A stretch of DNA of 17,922 nt from Bacteriovoracaceae bacterium (lineage in GTDB: Bacteria; Bdellovibrionota; Bacteriovoracia; Bacteriovoracales; Bacteriovoracaceae). Of this stretch, positions 1-7,090 are shown piece after piece. The notes under the pieces were generated by a model. The model saw nothing but the letters and a program-made list of their open reading frames with translations. It ran no database searches and had not been told where the DNA came from. Numbering within the stretch: the first letter of the stretch is position 1; the number at the start of each line of letters is the position of its first letter. The position numbers were made by a program, and so were the translations under genes. The stretch spans positions 1-17,922 of the forward strand of contig JAKLJM010000018.1 in assembly GCA_023151145.1 (NCBI GenBank), in the 5' to 3' direction.

Positions 1-780
1 GTGAAACCAAGCAATGTCTTTTCCAATTACATGAACGTTTGCCGGCCACCATTTTCTCTCTTCAATCGACAGGGCAGAGTAGTAATTAATGAGAGCATCA
101 AACCAAGTGTACATAACAAATTTGCTATCACCTGGAACAGGCACTCCCCAGCCTTCGTTCGGGCGCGAGATAGCGAGGTCTCTCAAATCATCTTTTTCTA
201 AACGCGAAAGCATTTCATTAAAAGATGAATGAGGAACAATGAAGTCTGGATGCGTTTTAATATGATTAATGATCCACTCTTGATACTTAGATAATTTAAA
301 AAAGTACCCTTCTTCTTCTTTAAGCTCAAGTGGCTTATTGTGGTTGGGACAAATATTCCCTGGAGCTTGCGTTTCAGTGTAGAAAGATTCACAAGCTAGG
401 CAGTATTGACCAGAATATTTTCCAGCGTAAATATCACCCTTAGCTTCTAGTTTTTTCCAGATATCTGAACACACATCGTGGTGGCGTTTTTCAGTCGTAC
501 GAATAAAGTCGTTGTATTTAACGTTTAAATCACCACAGAGCTTTTTAAATTTAATAACATTTTCATCAACAAAGGCCATGGTCTCTTTATTTTCTTTTTT
601 CGCTGATTCAATAAGTTTTTGCCCATTCTCATCAGTTCCAGTGAGAAAATAAGTTTCATATCCTAAAAAACTATACCAACGCGAATATGTATCCGCGATT
701 AATTTTTCAAGTGCATGACCCATGTGAGGAGAGCCGTTAGGGTAATCGATTGCAGTTGTAATATAAAATTTTCTTGTCAT
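1..780 (-). CDS. metG: Methionyl-tRNA synthetase, N-terminal part (runs off left edge)
   Basis: Charges tRNA-Met with methionine in the cytoplasm. The 260 visible residues carry the class I signature HMGH (19-22), the TGTDENG stretch (48-54), a zinc knuckle of C127, C130, C144 and H147, the WFDAL segment (226-230) and the HVIGKD segment (250-255). A single CxxC...CxxH knuckle resembles the Thermus-type enzyme rather than the two-knuckle E. coli form. The KMSKS loop and anticodon-binding domain lie beyond the window edge. The ATG has an AAAGGAT ribosome site embedded in the last codons of leuS, 6 bp upstream, so the two synthetases are probably cotranscribed and translationally linked. The frame is open to the edge with no sign of damage. 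Confidence 0.97.
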   Translation of the reverse strand, partial: MTRKFYITTAIDYPNGSPHMGHALEKLIADTYSRWYSFLGYETYFLTGTDENGQKLIESAKKENKETMAFVDENVIKFKKLCGDLNVKYNDFIRTTEKRHHDVCSDIWKKLEAKGDIYAGKYSGQYCLACESFYTETQAPGNICPNHNKPLELKEEEGYFFKLSKYQEWIINHIKTHPDFIVPHSSFNEMLSRLEKDDLRDLAISRPNEGWGVPVPGDSKFVMYTWFDALINYYSALSIEERKWWPANVHVIGKDIAWFH

Positions 781-786
781 AAATGC

Positions 787-3219
787 TTATCCTTTCACTA
801 CGAGGTTCACGATTTTTCCTGGAACATAAATTTCTTTGACAATAGCTCCAGTCAAAAATTTCTTCACGTTCTCATCTGCTTTTGCCATTTCTAGGACATC
901 CGCTTGAGCAATATCAGGGGCCACTTCTAATGTTCCACGAAGTTTTCCATTAACTTGAACGGCGACAGTGATCAGATCGTCTTTTGCTAAGGCTTCATCA
1001 AAACTAGGCCATGAAACGTAAGCAAGTGTTGATGAGTGTCCTAAACGATTCCAAATCTCTTCACCTAAGTGCGGAGCAAAAGGAGAAAGTAAAAGTGCGA
1101 ATGTTCCGGCGGTCTCTTTGGTCACGGTTCCAATTTTGTAGCAGTGATTAGTGAAGATCATCATAGAAGAAATCGCAGTATTAAATCTCATATGCTCAAT
1201 ATCTTCAGTCACTTTTTTAATTGTTTTATGTAAAAGCTTTATCGTCTCTTCGTTTTCAACTGTCGCAGTGACTTTCGAGCTTTGAGCAAAAAAGCGGTAA
1301 ACACGGTTTAAGAAATTATTAACCCCAACCACACCTTCTTCTTTCCACGGTTTTACTTTTTCTAATGGACCCATGAACATTTCATAAAGTCTTAGAGAGT
1401 CAGCACCAAAAGAGGCGACAACGTGATCTGGGTTTACAACGTTTCCACGAGACTTACTCATCTTCTCGCCATCAGTACCTAGAATTAAGCCTTGGTTGAC
1501 AAGTTTTTTAAATGGTTCTTTGGTCGAAACAAAACCGAGATCAAATAAAACTTTGTGCCAGAAACGAGCGTAGAGTAAATGGAGAACAGCGTGCTCTGCA
1601 CCACCGACATAAAGATCAACTGGAAGCCAGTATTGTTCAGCGTCTTTTGACCAAGCTTCAGTAGAATTTTTTGGATCACAAAAACGCAGATAATACCAAC
1701 ATGAACCAGCCCAGTTAGGCATGGTGTTGGTTTCGCGTTTGGCTTTTTTTCCAGTTTTGGGATCAGTAATCCATAACCAGTCTGTAGCGTTAGCAAGAGG
1801 AGACTCACCATTTCCACTTGGTTTAAATTCTTGAAGCTCTGGAAGTGGAAGCGGAAGTTCATCGGCATCTAAGACACGAACAGTTCCATCTTCAAATTTT
1901 AAAACCGGAAAAGGTTCTCCCCAATATCTTTGACGAGAAAAAATCCAGTCGCGAAGTTTATAATTCACTTTTCCGACACCAAGATTTTTTTCAGTCAGCC
2001 ATGAAATCATTTTCTTTTTGGCGTCTTCAACATTTAGTCCGTCTAGTAGACCAGAGTTGATATGTTTGCCGTCCCCTGTGTGAGCGGCTTCATCCAAATC
2101 TTTTTCTCCACCTTCGATGACTCTAATCATCGGTAGATGAAATTTTTTGGCAAACTCATGATCTCTTTCATCGTGAGCAGGAACGGCCATGACGGCTCCT
2201 GTTCCGTAAGTGGCCAGAACGTAGTCGGCAATCCAAACAGGAACTTTTGCTCCGTTGGCAGGATTAATCGCATAGGCTCCAGTGGATACACCTGTTTTAT
2301 CTTTATTTAATTCAGTTCTTTCTAAATCGTTTTTTGCCTTACAAACTTCAATGTAATCATCAACGGCTTTTTTATTTTCTGCCGTGGTAATTTTTGAAAC
2401 CAGTGCGTGTTCTGGAGCAATCACCATATAAGTCGCCCCAAAAAGAGTGTCGGGACGAGTTGTGAAGACTTCAATCTCGTCACCACTTCCATCAACTTTA
2501 AATTTGATAGTGGCACCAACAGATTTACCAATCCAGTTTCGCTGCATTTCTTTAATCGATTCCGGCCAATCAACTAAATCTAAATCTTCTAAAAGTCTTT
2601 CTGCGTATTCTGTAATTTTTAATACCCATTGTTTCATTTTTGATTGAATAACAGGGTGACCACCAACTTCAGATTTACCATCGATGACTTCTTCATTCGC
2701 TAATACTGTCCCAAGAGCTGGGCACCAGTTGACGTTCATTTCAGATTCGTAAGCTAAACCTTTATTATAAAGTTGTACGAAAATCCATTGTGTCCATTTG
2801 TAGTAATCAACATTGGATGTAGCGATTTCGCGATCCCAATCGTAAGAGAAACCTAGAGCTTTTAGCTGGCGAGTAAAGTTCGCGATATTTTTTTTCGTTG
2901 TGATGTCAGGATGAGTATTTGTTTTCATCGCATAGTTTTCAGCGGGAAGACCAAATGAATCCCAACCCATTGGGTGAAGAACATTAAAGCCTTTCATTCT
3001 TTTAAAGCGAGAAACAATATCTGTCGCCGTATAACCTTCAGGATGACCAACGTGAAGACCGTCGCCCGATGGGAAGGGGAACATATCTAAAGCGTAGTAT
3101 TTTGGTTTAGTTTTATCGAGAGTAGTTTTAAAAGTTTTATTGGCTTCCCAATGTTTTTGCCACTTTTCTTCGATAGATTTGAAATCGTAAACAGACTCGA
3201 GAGATTGAGATTCAGACAT
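787..3219 (-). CDS. leuS: Leucyl-tRNA synthetase
   Basis: Class Ia synthetase that attaches leucine to tRNA-Leu and edits mischarged tRNA. The 810 residues match the usual bacterial length (about 805-860). The HIGH-type motif is HVGH (56-59) and the KMSKS loop is exact at 586-590. The CP1 editing domain has TTRPDT (253-258) and, further on, GTGAVMAVPAHDERD, the family's editing-site block. The C-terminus ends in the typical YVPGKIVNLVVK tail. The ATG at 3219 has AAAGGAAA about 6 bases upstream. It is the first gene of a leuS-metG operon, divergent from coaD across 136 bp that contains promoters for both directions. It looks intact. Confidence 0.98.
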   Translation of the reverse strand: MSESQSLESVYDFKSIEEKWQKHWEANKTFKTTLDKTKPKYYALDMFPFPSGDGLHVGHPEGYTATDIVSRFKRMKGFNVLHPMGWDSFGLPAENYAMKTNTHPDITTKKNIANFTRQLKALGFSYDWDREIATSNVDYYKWTQWIFVQLYNKGLAYESEMNVNWCPALGTVLANEEVIDGKSEVGGHPVIQSKMKQWVLKITEYAERLLEDLDLVDWPESIKEMQRNWIGKSVGATIKFKVDGSGDEIEVFTTRPDTLFGATYMVIAPEHALVSKITTAENKKAVDDYIEVCKAKNDLERTELNKDKTGVSTGAYAINPANGAKVPVWIADYVLATYGTGAVMAVPAHDERDHEFAKKFHLPMIRVIEGGEKDLDEAAHTGDGKHINSGLLDGLNVEDAKKKMISWLTEKNLGVGKVNYKLRDWIFSRQRYWGEPFPVLKFEDGTVRVLDADELPLPLPELQEFKPSGNGESPLANATDWLWITDPKTGKKAKRETNTMPNWAGSCWYYLRFCDPKNSTEAWSKDAEQYWLPVDLYVGGAEHAVLHLLYARFWHKVLFDLGFVSTKEPFKKLVNQGLILGTDGEKMSKSRGNVVNPDHVVASFGADSLRLYEMFMGPLEKVKPWKEEGVVGVNNFLNRVYRFFAQSSKVTATVENEETIKLLHKTIKKVTEDIEHMRFNTAISSMMIFTNHCYKIGTVTKETAGTFALLLSPFAPHLGEEIWNRLGHSSTLAYVSWPSFDEALAKDDLITVAVQVNGKLRGTLEVAPDIAQADVLEMAKADENVKKFLTGAIVKEIYVPGKIVNLVVKG

Positions 3220-3256
3220 AAGTTTTCCTTTGGTAAATGAACCGGATTAGTGCTCG

Positions 3257-3265
3257 ATTCTATCA
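3257..3265 (-). promoter_or_regulatory. Extended -10 promoter for leuS-metG
   Basis: Read on the minus strand this is TGATAGAAT, an extended -10 (TGn plus TAGAAT, 5 of 6 to consensus). It lies 37 bases before the leuS ATG. No good -35 lies upstream, which is usual for extended -10 promoters. No T-box-like leader is visible in the short 5' region. Confidence 0.5.
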
Positions 3266-3302
3266 GAGCATGGGCTAATTTTAAAGGGTAAGAGTTGTCC
3301 CA

Positions 3303-3331
3303 TTCACGAACATTTGAAGATTTGTTACAAT
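3303..3331 (+). promoter_or_regulatory. Sigma70-type promoter for coaD
   Basis: TTCACG (3303-3308), a 17-base spacer, then TACAAT (3326-3331). This gives 4 of 6 and 5 of 6 matches with ideal spacing. The predicted start lies near 3338, leaving a short leader that contains the coaD ribosome site AGAGGA (3344-3349). Confidence 0.55.
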
Positions 3332-3355
3332 AGATAAAACCCTAGAGGACATTTT

Positions 3356-3880
3356 ATGAGTAAAAAAATTATTGTTTATCCAATTAGTGCTAATCCTCCC
3401 ACTTGGGGACATGCTGATATTATGATGCGTGCTGCGAGTCATTTTGATATGGTCTATTGGGTAGCAGCAGTAAACCCAAAAAAAACTTATATGTTTACCT
3501 TGGAAGAACGTCTAGAAATGATGCAAGCCTATGTAGATTATTACAAATTAGATAACGTAAAAGTTTTAGCTCACGAGGGAACGATTGTTCGCTTTGCTAA
3601 AGATAAGGGAGCAGGTTTTCTTTTGAGAGGTCTTAGAAACTCTACTGACTATCAAATGGAGTTAGAACTTTCAGTCGGGAATCGAGGGATTGAAAAATCT
3701 ATCGAGACAATCTGTATGTTCGCCAAGCCCCATTATGCTACAATCTCTTCTAGCCTCATTCGCGAGTTGGTTGTGTTGAATGAACGAATCGATCAATACG
3801 TCATGCCTTCTATTGCTAAAAAAATTCTTAAAAAAATTCATGGGGACAAGGCCATAAAATCTAAAAATGGTGGCGAGTAA
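3356..3880 (+). CDS. coaD: Phosphopantetheine adenylyltransferase (CoaD-type)
   Basis: Penultimate step of CoA synthesis: 4'-phosphopantetheine plus ATP gives dephospho-CoA and pyrophosphate. The 174 residues are close to the usual length (about 160). Family marks are TWGH (16-19, the T/HxGH nucleotide-binding motif), FTLEERLEMM (47-56), RGLR (91-94), a DYQMELEL helix start and ISSS (130-133). The first strand reads YPISANPPTWGH where most CoaD proteins have YPGTFDPxTxGH, so the phosphate-binding turn is atypical. The ATG follows AGAGGA by 6 bases. The next gene starts 6 bp after the stop. Another nucleotidyltransferase of the same superfamily (NadD-like) is less likely, because the RGLR and ISSS blocks are CoaD-specific. 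Confidence 0.9.
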   Translation: MSKKIIVYPISANPPTWGHADIMMRAASHFDMVYWVAAVNPKKTYMFTLEERLEMMQAYVDYYKLDNVKVLAHEGTIVRFAKDKGAGFLLRGLRNSTDYQMELELSVGNRGIEKSIETICMFAKPHYATISSSLIRELVVLNERIDQYVMPSIAKKILKKIHGDKAIKSKNGGE

Positions 3881-3886
3881 TCTCTT

Positions 3887-4521
3887 ATGTTTCATAAAAA
3901 CAAAGATGCTATTTATTATCCCGAAAATCTTTTTCTTTGGTTTTTGTTGGCCCTACAAGGTGGCTTTGTCAATGTGGGGGGCTTTTTGGCCGTTCATCGT
4001 TTCGTTTCTCACATGACGGGATTTGGAACGTGGATTGGAGTAGAGCTTTCGGAGAAAAAATATTTTTTTCAATGATGATTCTCATGTTCCTCATCATCGC
4101 GACGCTAGGGGTTTTAAGTTATTTTGGAATATTTGGTGAGCCGTTTAATTATCGTCGAGATTATGTTTTATTATTTATGCTGACATTTGTTTGTGGATTA
4201 CAAAACGCTGTTATTAGTTCTGCTTCTGGTGCCGTTGTGCGTACGACTCACTTGACAGGAGTTACTACTGATTTAGGAATCGGATTAGTGAGATTATGGA
4301 CAGACCGACATCATTTTACCAAAAAAGATAATAAGGAATTATTCGCGACTTTTTTCCGTATTGGCATTATTTCATCGTTTGTTCTAGGATCAATTATAGG
4401 TGCTTTTGTTTTTCGGAATGTAGCGTTTTTGGGATTTTATTTACCGGCAGCGATTTCATTTTTTGTCATGTTAAAACTCAGACCCAAACTTGAGCCTGAG
4501 CATTTAACGACAAATCTTTAA
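3887..4521 (+). pseudogene. DUF1275 (YoaK-type) membrane protein gene with broken reading frame
   Basis: The gene begins at ATG 3887, six bases after coaD, and encodes hydrophobic sequence ending in GVELSEKKYFF before TGA at 4073. The -1 frame then continues as a membrane protein to 4521, with the DUF1275 blocks CGLQNAV and VVRTTHLTGVTTDLGIGL. The switch falls at a T7 run (4063-4069) whose phase is T TTT TTT, a formal -1 slippery heptamer. Read through, it would give about 211 residues. From memory of the family, roughly 30 residues (one membrane helix and loop) also seem to be missing between the N-terminal part and the CGLQN block. That favours a decaying gene over programmed frameshifting. 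A sequencing error in the homopolymer is also possible. The function of YoaK-type proteins is not established. Confidence 0.65.
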
Positions 4522-4524
4522 GGA

Positions 4525-5115
4525 TTACTCATTTAATTTTAAATTATAACGACAGCTCTCTGAGTTCTTGACCACCCCATCACTTTCTAAATGCAAGTCT
4601 CGCATTGTAAAACCCAAAGTGATGTGCGGATAAAATTGCTCAGCTTGAAAAGCTTTTTCTTCTCCTCCACGAGAAAGGTAAAGATCTTGAACTTTTTTTC
4701 TTAAAGCTAGTAATTTATTTGATTCAACGACAACATAATAAGTATTGAGTGTTTCTTTGGATGATTCTTTCTTTTCGCCAACACCTACGCAAATTGCTTT
4801 AACGTCTGCTTGCTGTATTTGATTTTCAATGGCCAGTTGATGAATCTCTTCCATACTCACTTTTGATTTTAGAACTTTATTAAATTCAATTGGCGTAATC
4901 ACTGTGATGTGAGCTTCTCCACGATTTTTTAAAGGAGAGTTTAATAATTGTTCCAATTGTTTTCGCAGCTTCTCGGCAGGCTTATATGGTAATTCCATTG
5001 AGAGGTAATTGGGAGTTTTTTGATTATATTTCATTTGAGAGCCATTGGTGAGATCTCTATCTGTCGATAGTTCTTGGGCAAAAGCCGCTAAAATGAATAG
5101 ACTTGCAATTTTCAT
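4525..5115 (-). CDS. Exported 2H-phosphoesterase-like protein
   Basis: The 196 residues start with a typical signal peptide (MKIASLFILAAFA, cleavage likely near 13-14). The rest carries two HxT motifs in the spacing of the 2H phosphoesterase superfamily: HIT at 69-71 followed by VITP, and HIT at 164-166 followed by LGF. In that superfamily, which includes RNA ligases and cyclic phosphodiesterases, these histidines act on 2',3'-cyclic or 2'-5' phosphate bonds. The substrate here is unknown. I chose ATG 5115 over TTG 5121 because TAGG sits 6-7 bases before the ATG and directly abuts the TTG. It converges on the DUF1275 gene with a 3-bp gap. No family name beyond the superfamily can be given. 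Confidence 0.7.
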   Translation of the reverse strand: MKIASLFILAAFAQELSTDRDLTNGSQMKYNQKTPNYLSMELPYKPAEKLRKQLEQLLNSPLKNRGEAHITVITPIEFNKVLKSKVSMEEIHQLAIENQIQQADVKAICVGVGEKKESSKETLNTYYVVVESNKLLALRKKVQDLYLSRGGEEKAFQAEQFYPHITLGFTMRDLHLESDGVVKNSESCRYNLKLNE

Positions 5116-5286
5116 AGTCAACCTACATTAATCAAGGGTTTAAGTGCTGTTTCTGGGGTATGTATTTAGCAGATTTTTGGCCACTTAAAAGAAGAATAAG
5201 TAAAAATTATCCACTTTTATCTCCTACAGACATTTTAATGGTAGATTCATTTTAATTTGAAATCGGTCCACATTTGGGAGTTAGAA

Positions 5287-5574
5287 ATGAACTTTATTAA
5301 AATAAAAATCGTATCACCAAGAGATGTTCAATCAGTAGATAATATTACTGAAACAATGCTTTTAAATGTTGATCATATTGTAAGTATTAAGCCTATTAGA
5401 ATGGTGATCGAAGATAAAGTTGTTGATGGATTTTGGGTGCGTACTTCAAACGGAAAAAAATATCGTGCAACGGAAATTCCAAAGGAATTATCTAAACTTT
5501 TAAAGGGCGAAACGAATACACGCAAAGTGATGATGACTGACGACGGGATTGTTGAAACACCTGTGATAAATTAA
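5287..5574 (+). CDS. Small hypothetical protein, beta-rich
   Basis: A 95-residue protein with no signal peptide or membrane segment. ATG 5287 is preferred to an in-frame TTG at 5257 because GGGAG (5276-5280) sits 6 bases upstream of it. The central part (LLNVDHIVSIKPIRM, then a TSNGKKYRATEI stretch) has the alternating pattern of short beta strands. It faintly recalls the small flagellar FlbD-type proteins (hydrophobic strand, 'NGxxY', then a helix). That resemblance is weak and I assign no function. It stands alone, with an upstream region divergent from the 2H gene and a strong terminator 28 bp downstream. Confidence 0.6.
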   Translation: MNFIKIKIVSPRDVQSVDNITETMLLNVDHIVSIKPIRMVIEDKVVDGFWVRTSNGKKYRATEIPKELSKLLKGETNTRKVMMTDDGIVETPVIN

Positions 5575-5602
5575 CATCTACAAAAAAACCAAATAAAGAT
5601 TT

Positions 5603-5640
5603 AAAAAGGCTTCTTATTCGAAGCCTTTTTTATTTTTTTC
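5603..5640. terminator. Bidirectional intrinsic terminator
   Basis: A perfect 11-bp stem (AAAAAGGCTTC, 5603-5613, pairing with GAAGCCTTTTT, 5620-5630) encloses a 6-base loop and is followed by a T-rich tract to 5640. On the minus strand the stem is followed by TTTTTAAATC. It can therefore end both the small plus-strand gene and coaX, whose last codons and stop lie inside the hairpin. Confidence 0.9.
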
Positions 5641-6348
5641 AAGTGATAGGATTTCTTTTCCAATACCAAATAATGCCCGATGGAGAAAAAGTTTATTTTC
5701 TCTCACTTTTTCAACTGGAAGTAGCTCACTGATTAAGTGACAAGCTCCACCCGTTAAATAAATTTCATCCACTTCTTTATAGTTTAAAATTTCTTTAATC
5801 ATTGATTGAATCATCATCCCGCCTGCTCGTGAAATAGCTTCAGCTGTGGATTGTGGCGGAGTGGGTGTTTGATTGATCTCAGGAGGAAAAGTATTCAGTT
5901 TAGCGCCGGTGCGGTAAACATCCATCAAGGTAAAAGGTCCAGGAAAAATAAAACCACCTTGGAAGCCTTCTGCATTCACATAGTCACATGTTAAAAATGT
6001 ACCAACATCGATAATTAAAGCGCTGTGCTTTTTTTCTTTGATATAGCCCCATACCAGATGGGCCAGAGCAAGGCGATCAGTCCCCAGTGTCTCGGAGTAG
6101 TGAACGGGTAAATCAAAGAATTTTTTATTTTTAAAATATTCAATAATATTAACATCAATGGGCAGGCCATACTCTTCTTCATTAGAGACATTCGAAGCAA
6201 TGATAAGAGCATCTTCATGATGTAAATAGGCTTCATCCACTGATATAATTTTAGATACGGGATGTTCTAAATCATGAAGGGCGTAACTCGTTTTAGTATT
6301 TCCGCGATCAATCGTGATGATTTTTTTAGCGTTTGAGATAGTTTTCAA
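5614..6348 (-). CDS. coaX: Type III pantothenate kinase
   Basis: Phosphorylates pantothenate to 4'-phosphopantothenate with ATP, the first committed step to CoA. The ASKHA-fold motifs are IDRGNTKT (13-20; DxGNT phosphate loop), GTDRLA (89-94), IDVGT (113-117) and GGFIFPGP (131-138). The 244 residues match type III enzymes (about 240-260), which lack the feedback inhibition of CoaA. The start is TTG at 6348. No in-frame ATG lies near it, and AAAGGA stands 6 bases upstream, inside the end of panB. The 23-bp overlap with panB implies coupled translation. It is last in the KARI-like/panB/coaX operon and ends in the terminator hairpin. Confidence 0.93.
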   Translation of the reverse strand: MKTISNAKKIITIDRGNTKTSYALHDLEHPVSKIISVDEAYLHHEDALIIASNVSNEEEYGLPIDVNIIEYFKNKKFFDLPVHYSETLGTDRLALAHLVWGYIKEKKHSALIIDVGTFLTCDYVNAEGFQGGFIFPGPFTLMDVYRTGAKLNTFPPEINQTPTPPQSTAEAISRAGGMMIQSMIKEILNYKEVDEIYLTGGACHLISELLPVEKVRENKLFLHRALFGIGKEILSLEKNKKGFE

Positions 6349-7090
6349 TCAATTTCCTTTTTTCTTGATATAGGTTAGCAATTGGTTGGCAAAATTTTGG
6401 TGGATCATTTTTTCCAATGTGAAGAAGATCGTTGATCACTAAAACTTGTCCATCTGTTTTTGAACCAGAGCCTATACCAATCGTTGGAATTGATAAATTT
6501 TTCGTTATTTCTGTCGCTAAGGTTTCTTCGACACATTCAAGTACAATGGCAAAGCAACCAGCCTTTTCTAAATTCATCGCTTCAGTCATTAATTTGTTTT
6601 TTGAAGCTTCATCTTTTCCATGGGTGTAGTAACCACCAAGTTCATGTACGGATTGCGGAGTCAAACCAATGTGTCCCATGACCGGGATTCCAATTTGAGT
6701 TAAGCGCTCAATGAGTTTTAATTCGTGGGGGTAGGCTCCTTCAAGTTTAAGTGCTTCTACATTTGATTGTTGAAACAATTTTACAGCGGAATCGAGACCT
6801 TTATTAATTGATGAATAACTTCCAAAAGGAAGATCCGCGACCACAAATTTTTCAGAAGCTCCTTTTTTTACAGCTTTTGAAAATAGAATCATAGTTTCAA
6901 GGCTTACTTCTACAGTTGTATCGTAACCCAAGATCACATTTCCTAGAGAGTCACCAACTAAAATCATGTCAAGTTCAGTTTCATTTAGAAGTTGAGCCGT
7001 TTGAAAATCGTAACAAGTTAACATGTGTAATGGTTTTTTTTTCTCATTCAACTTATAATGGCGAAGAGATCGAGTTGTGTGTTTTTTCAT
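6326..7090 (-). CDS. panB: Ketopantoate hydroxymethyltransferase
   Basis: Transfers a hydroxymethyl group from methylene-tetrahydrofolate to 2-ketoisovalerate, giving ketopantoate. The 254 residues carry the metal-binding aspartates D47 (VGDSLG) and D86 (VADLPFG), the lysine in KLEG (115), the GHIGLTPQS block (139-147), the catalytic-base glutamate E185 in LECVEE, and GIGSGSKTDGQVLV. Length and motif order match E. coli PanB. The ATG overlaps the stop of the upstream KARI-like gene in an ATGA tetranucleotide (7087-7090), so translation is probably coupled. coaX overlaps its 3' end. The window holds no panC or panD. Confidence 0.96.
   Translation of the reverse strand: MKKHTTRSLRHYKLNEKKKPLHMLTCYDFQTAQLLNETELDMILVGDSLGNVILGYDTTVEVSLETMILFSKAVKKGASEKFVVADLPFGSYSSINKGLDSAVKLFQQSNVEALKLEGAYPHELKLIERLTQIGIPVMGHIGLTPQSVHELGGYYTHGKDEASKNKLMTEAMNLEKAGCFAIVLECVEETLATEITKNLSIPTIGIGSGSKTDGQVLVINDLLHIGKNDPPKFCQPIANLYQEKRKLIENYLKR

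Noticed and set aside
1485..1868. 127-residue minus-strand open frame inside leuS
   Set aside because: It lies wholly within the intact leuS frame, has no family motif, and leuS conservation accounts for the sequence.
3671..3895. 74-residue minus-strand frame over the coaD 3' end
   Set aside because: It is antisense to conserved coaD codons and has no ribosome site or motif.
3937..4521. Independent membrane-protein gene starting at ATG 3937
   Set aside because: Its first 45 or so residues are an out-of-frame reading of the DUF1275 N-terminus. Only the part after about 4069 has family sequence, so it is the second half of one broken gene.
5139..5189. TTTAAGTG / CACTTAAA inverted repeat with 35-base spacer
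   Set aside because: Eight-base AT-rich arms with a long spacer are not far from chance in a region of this size, and no promoter element is linked to it.
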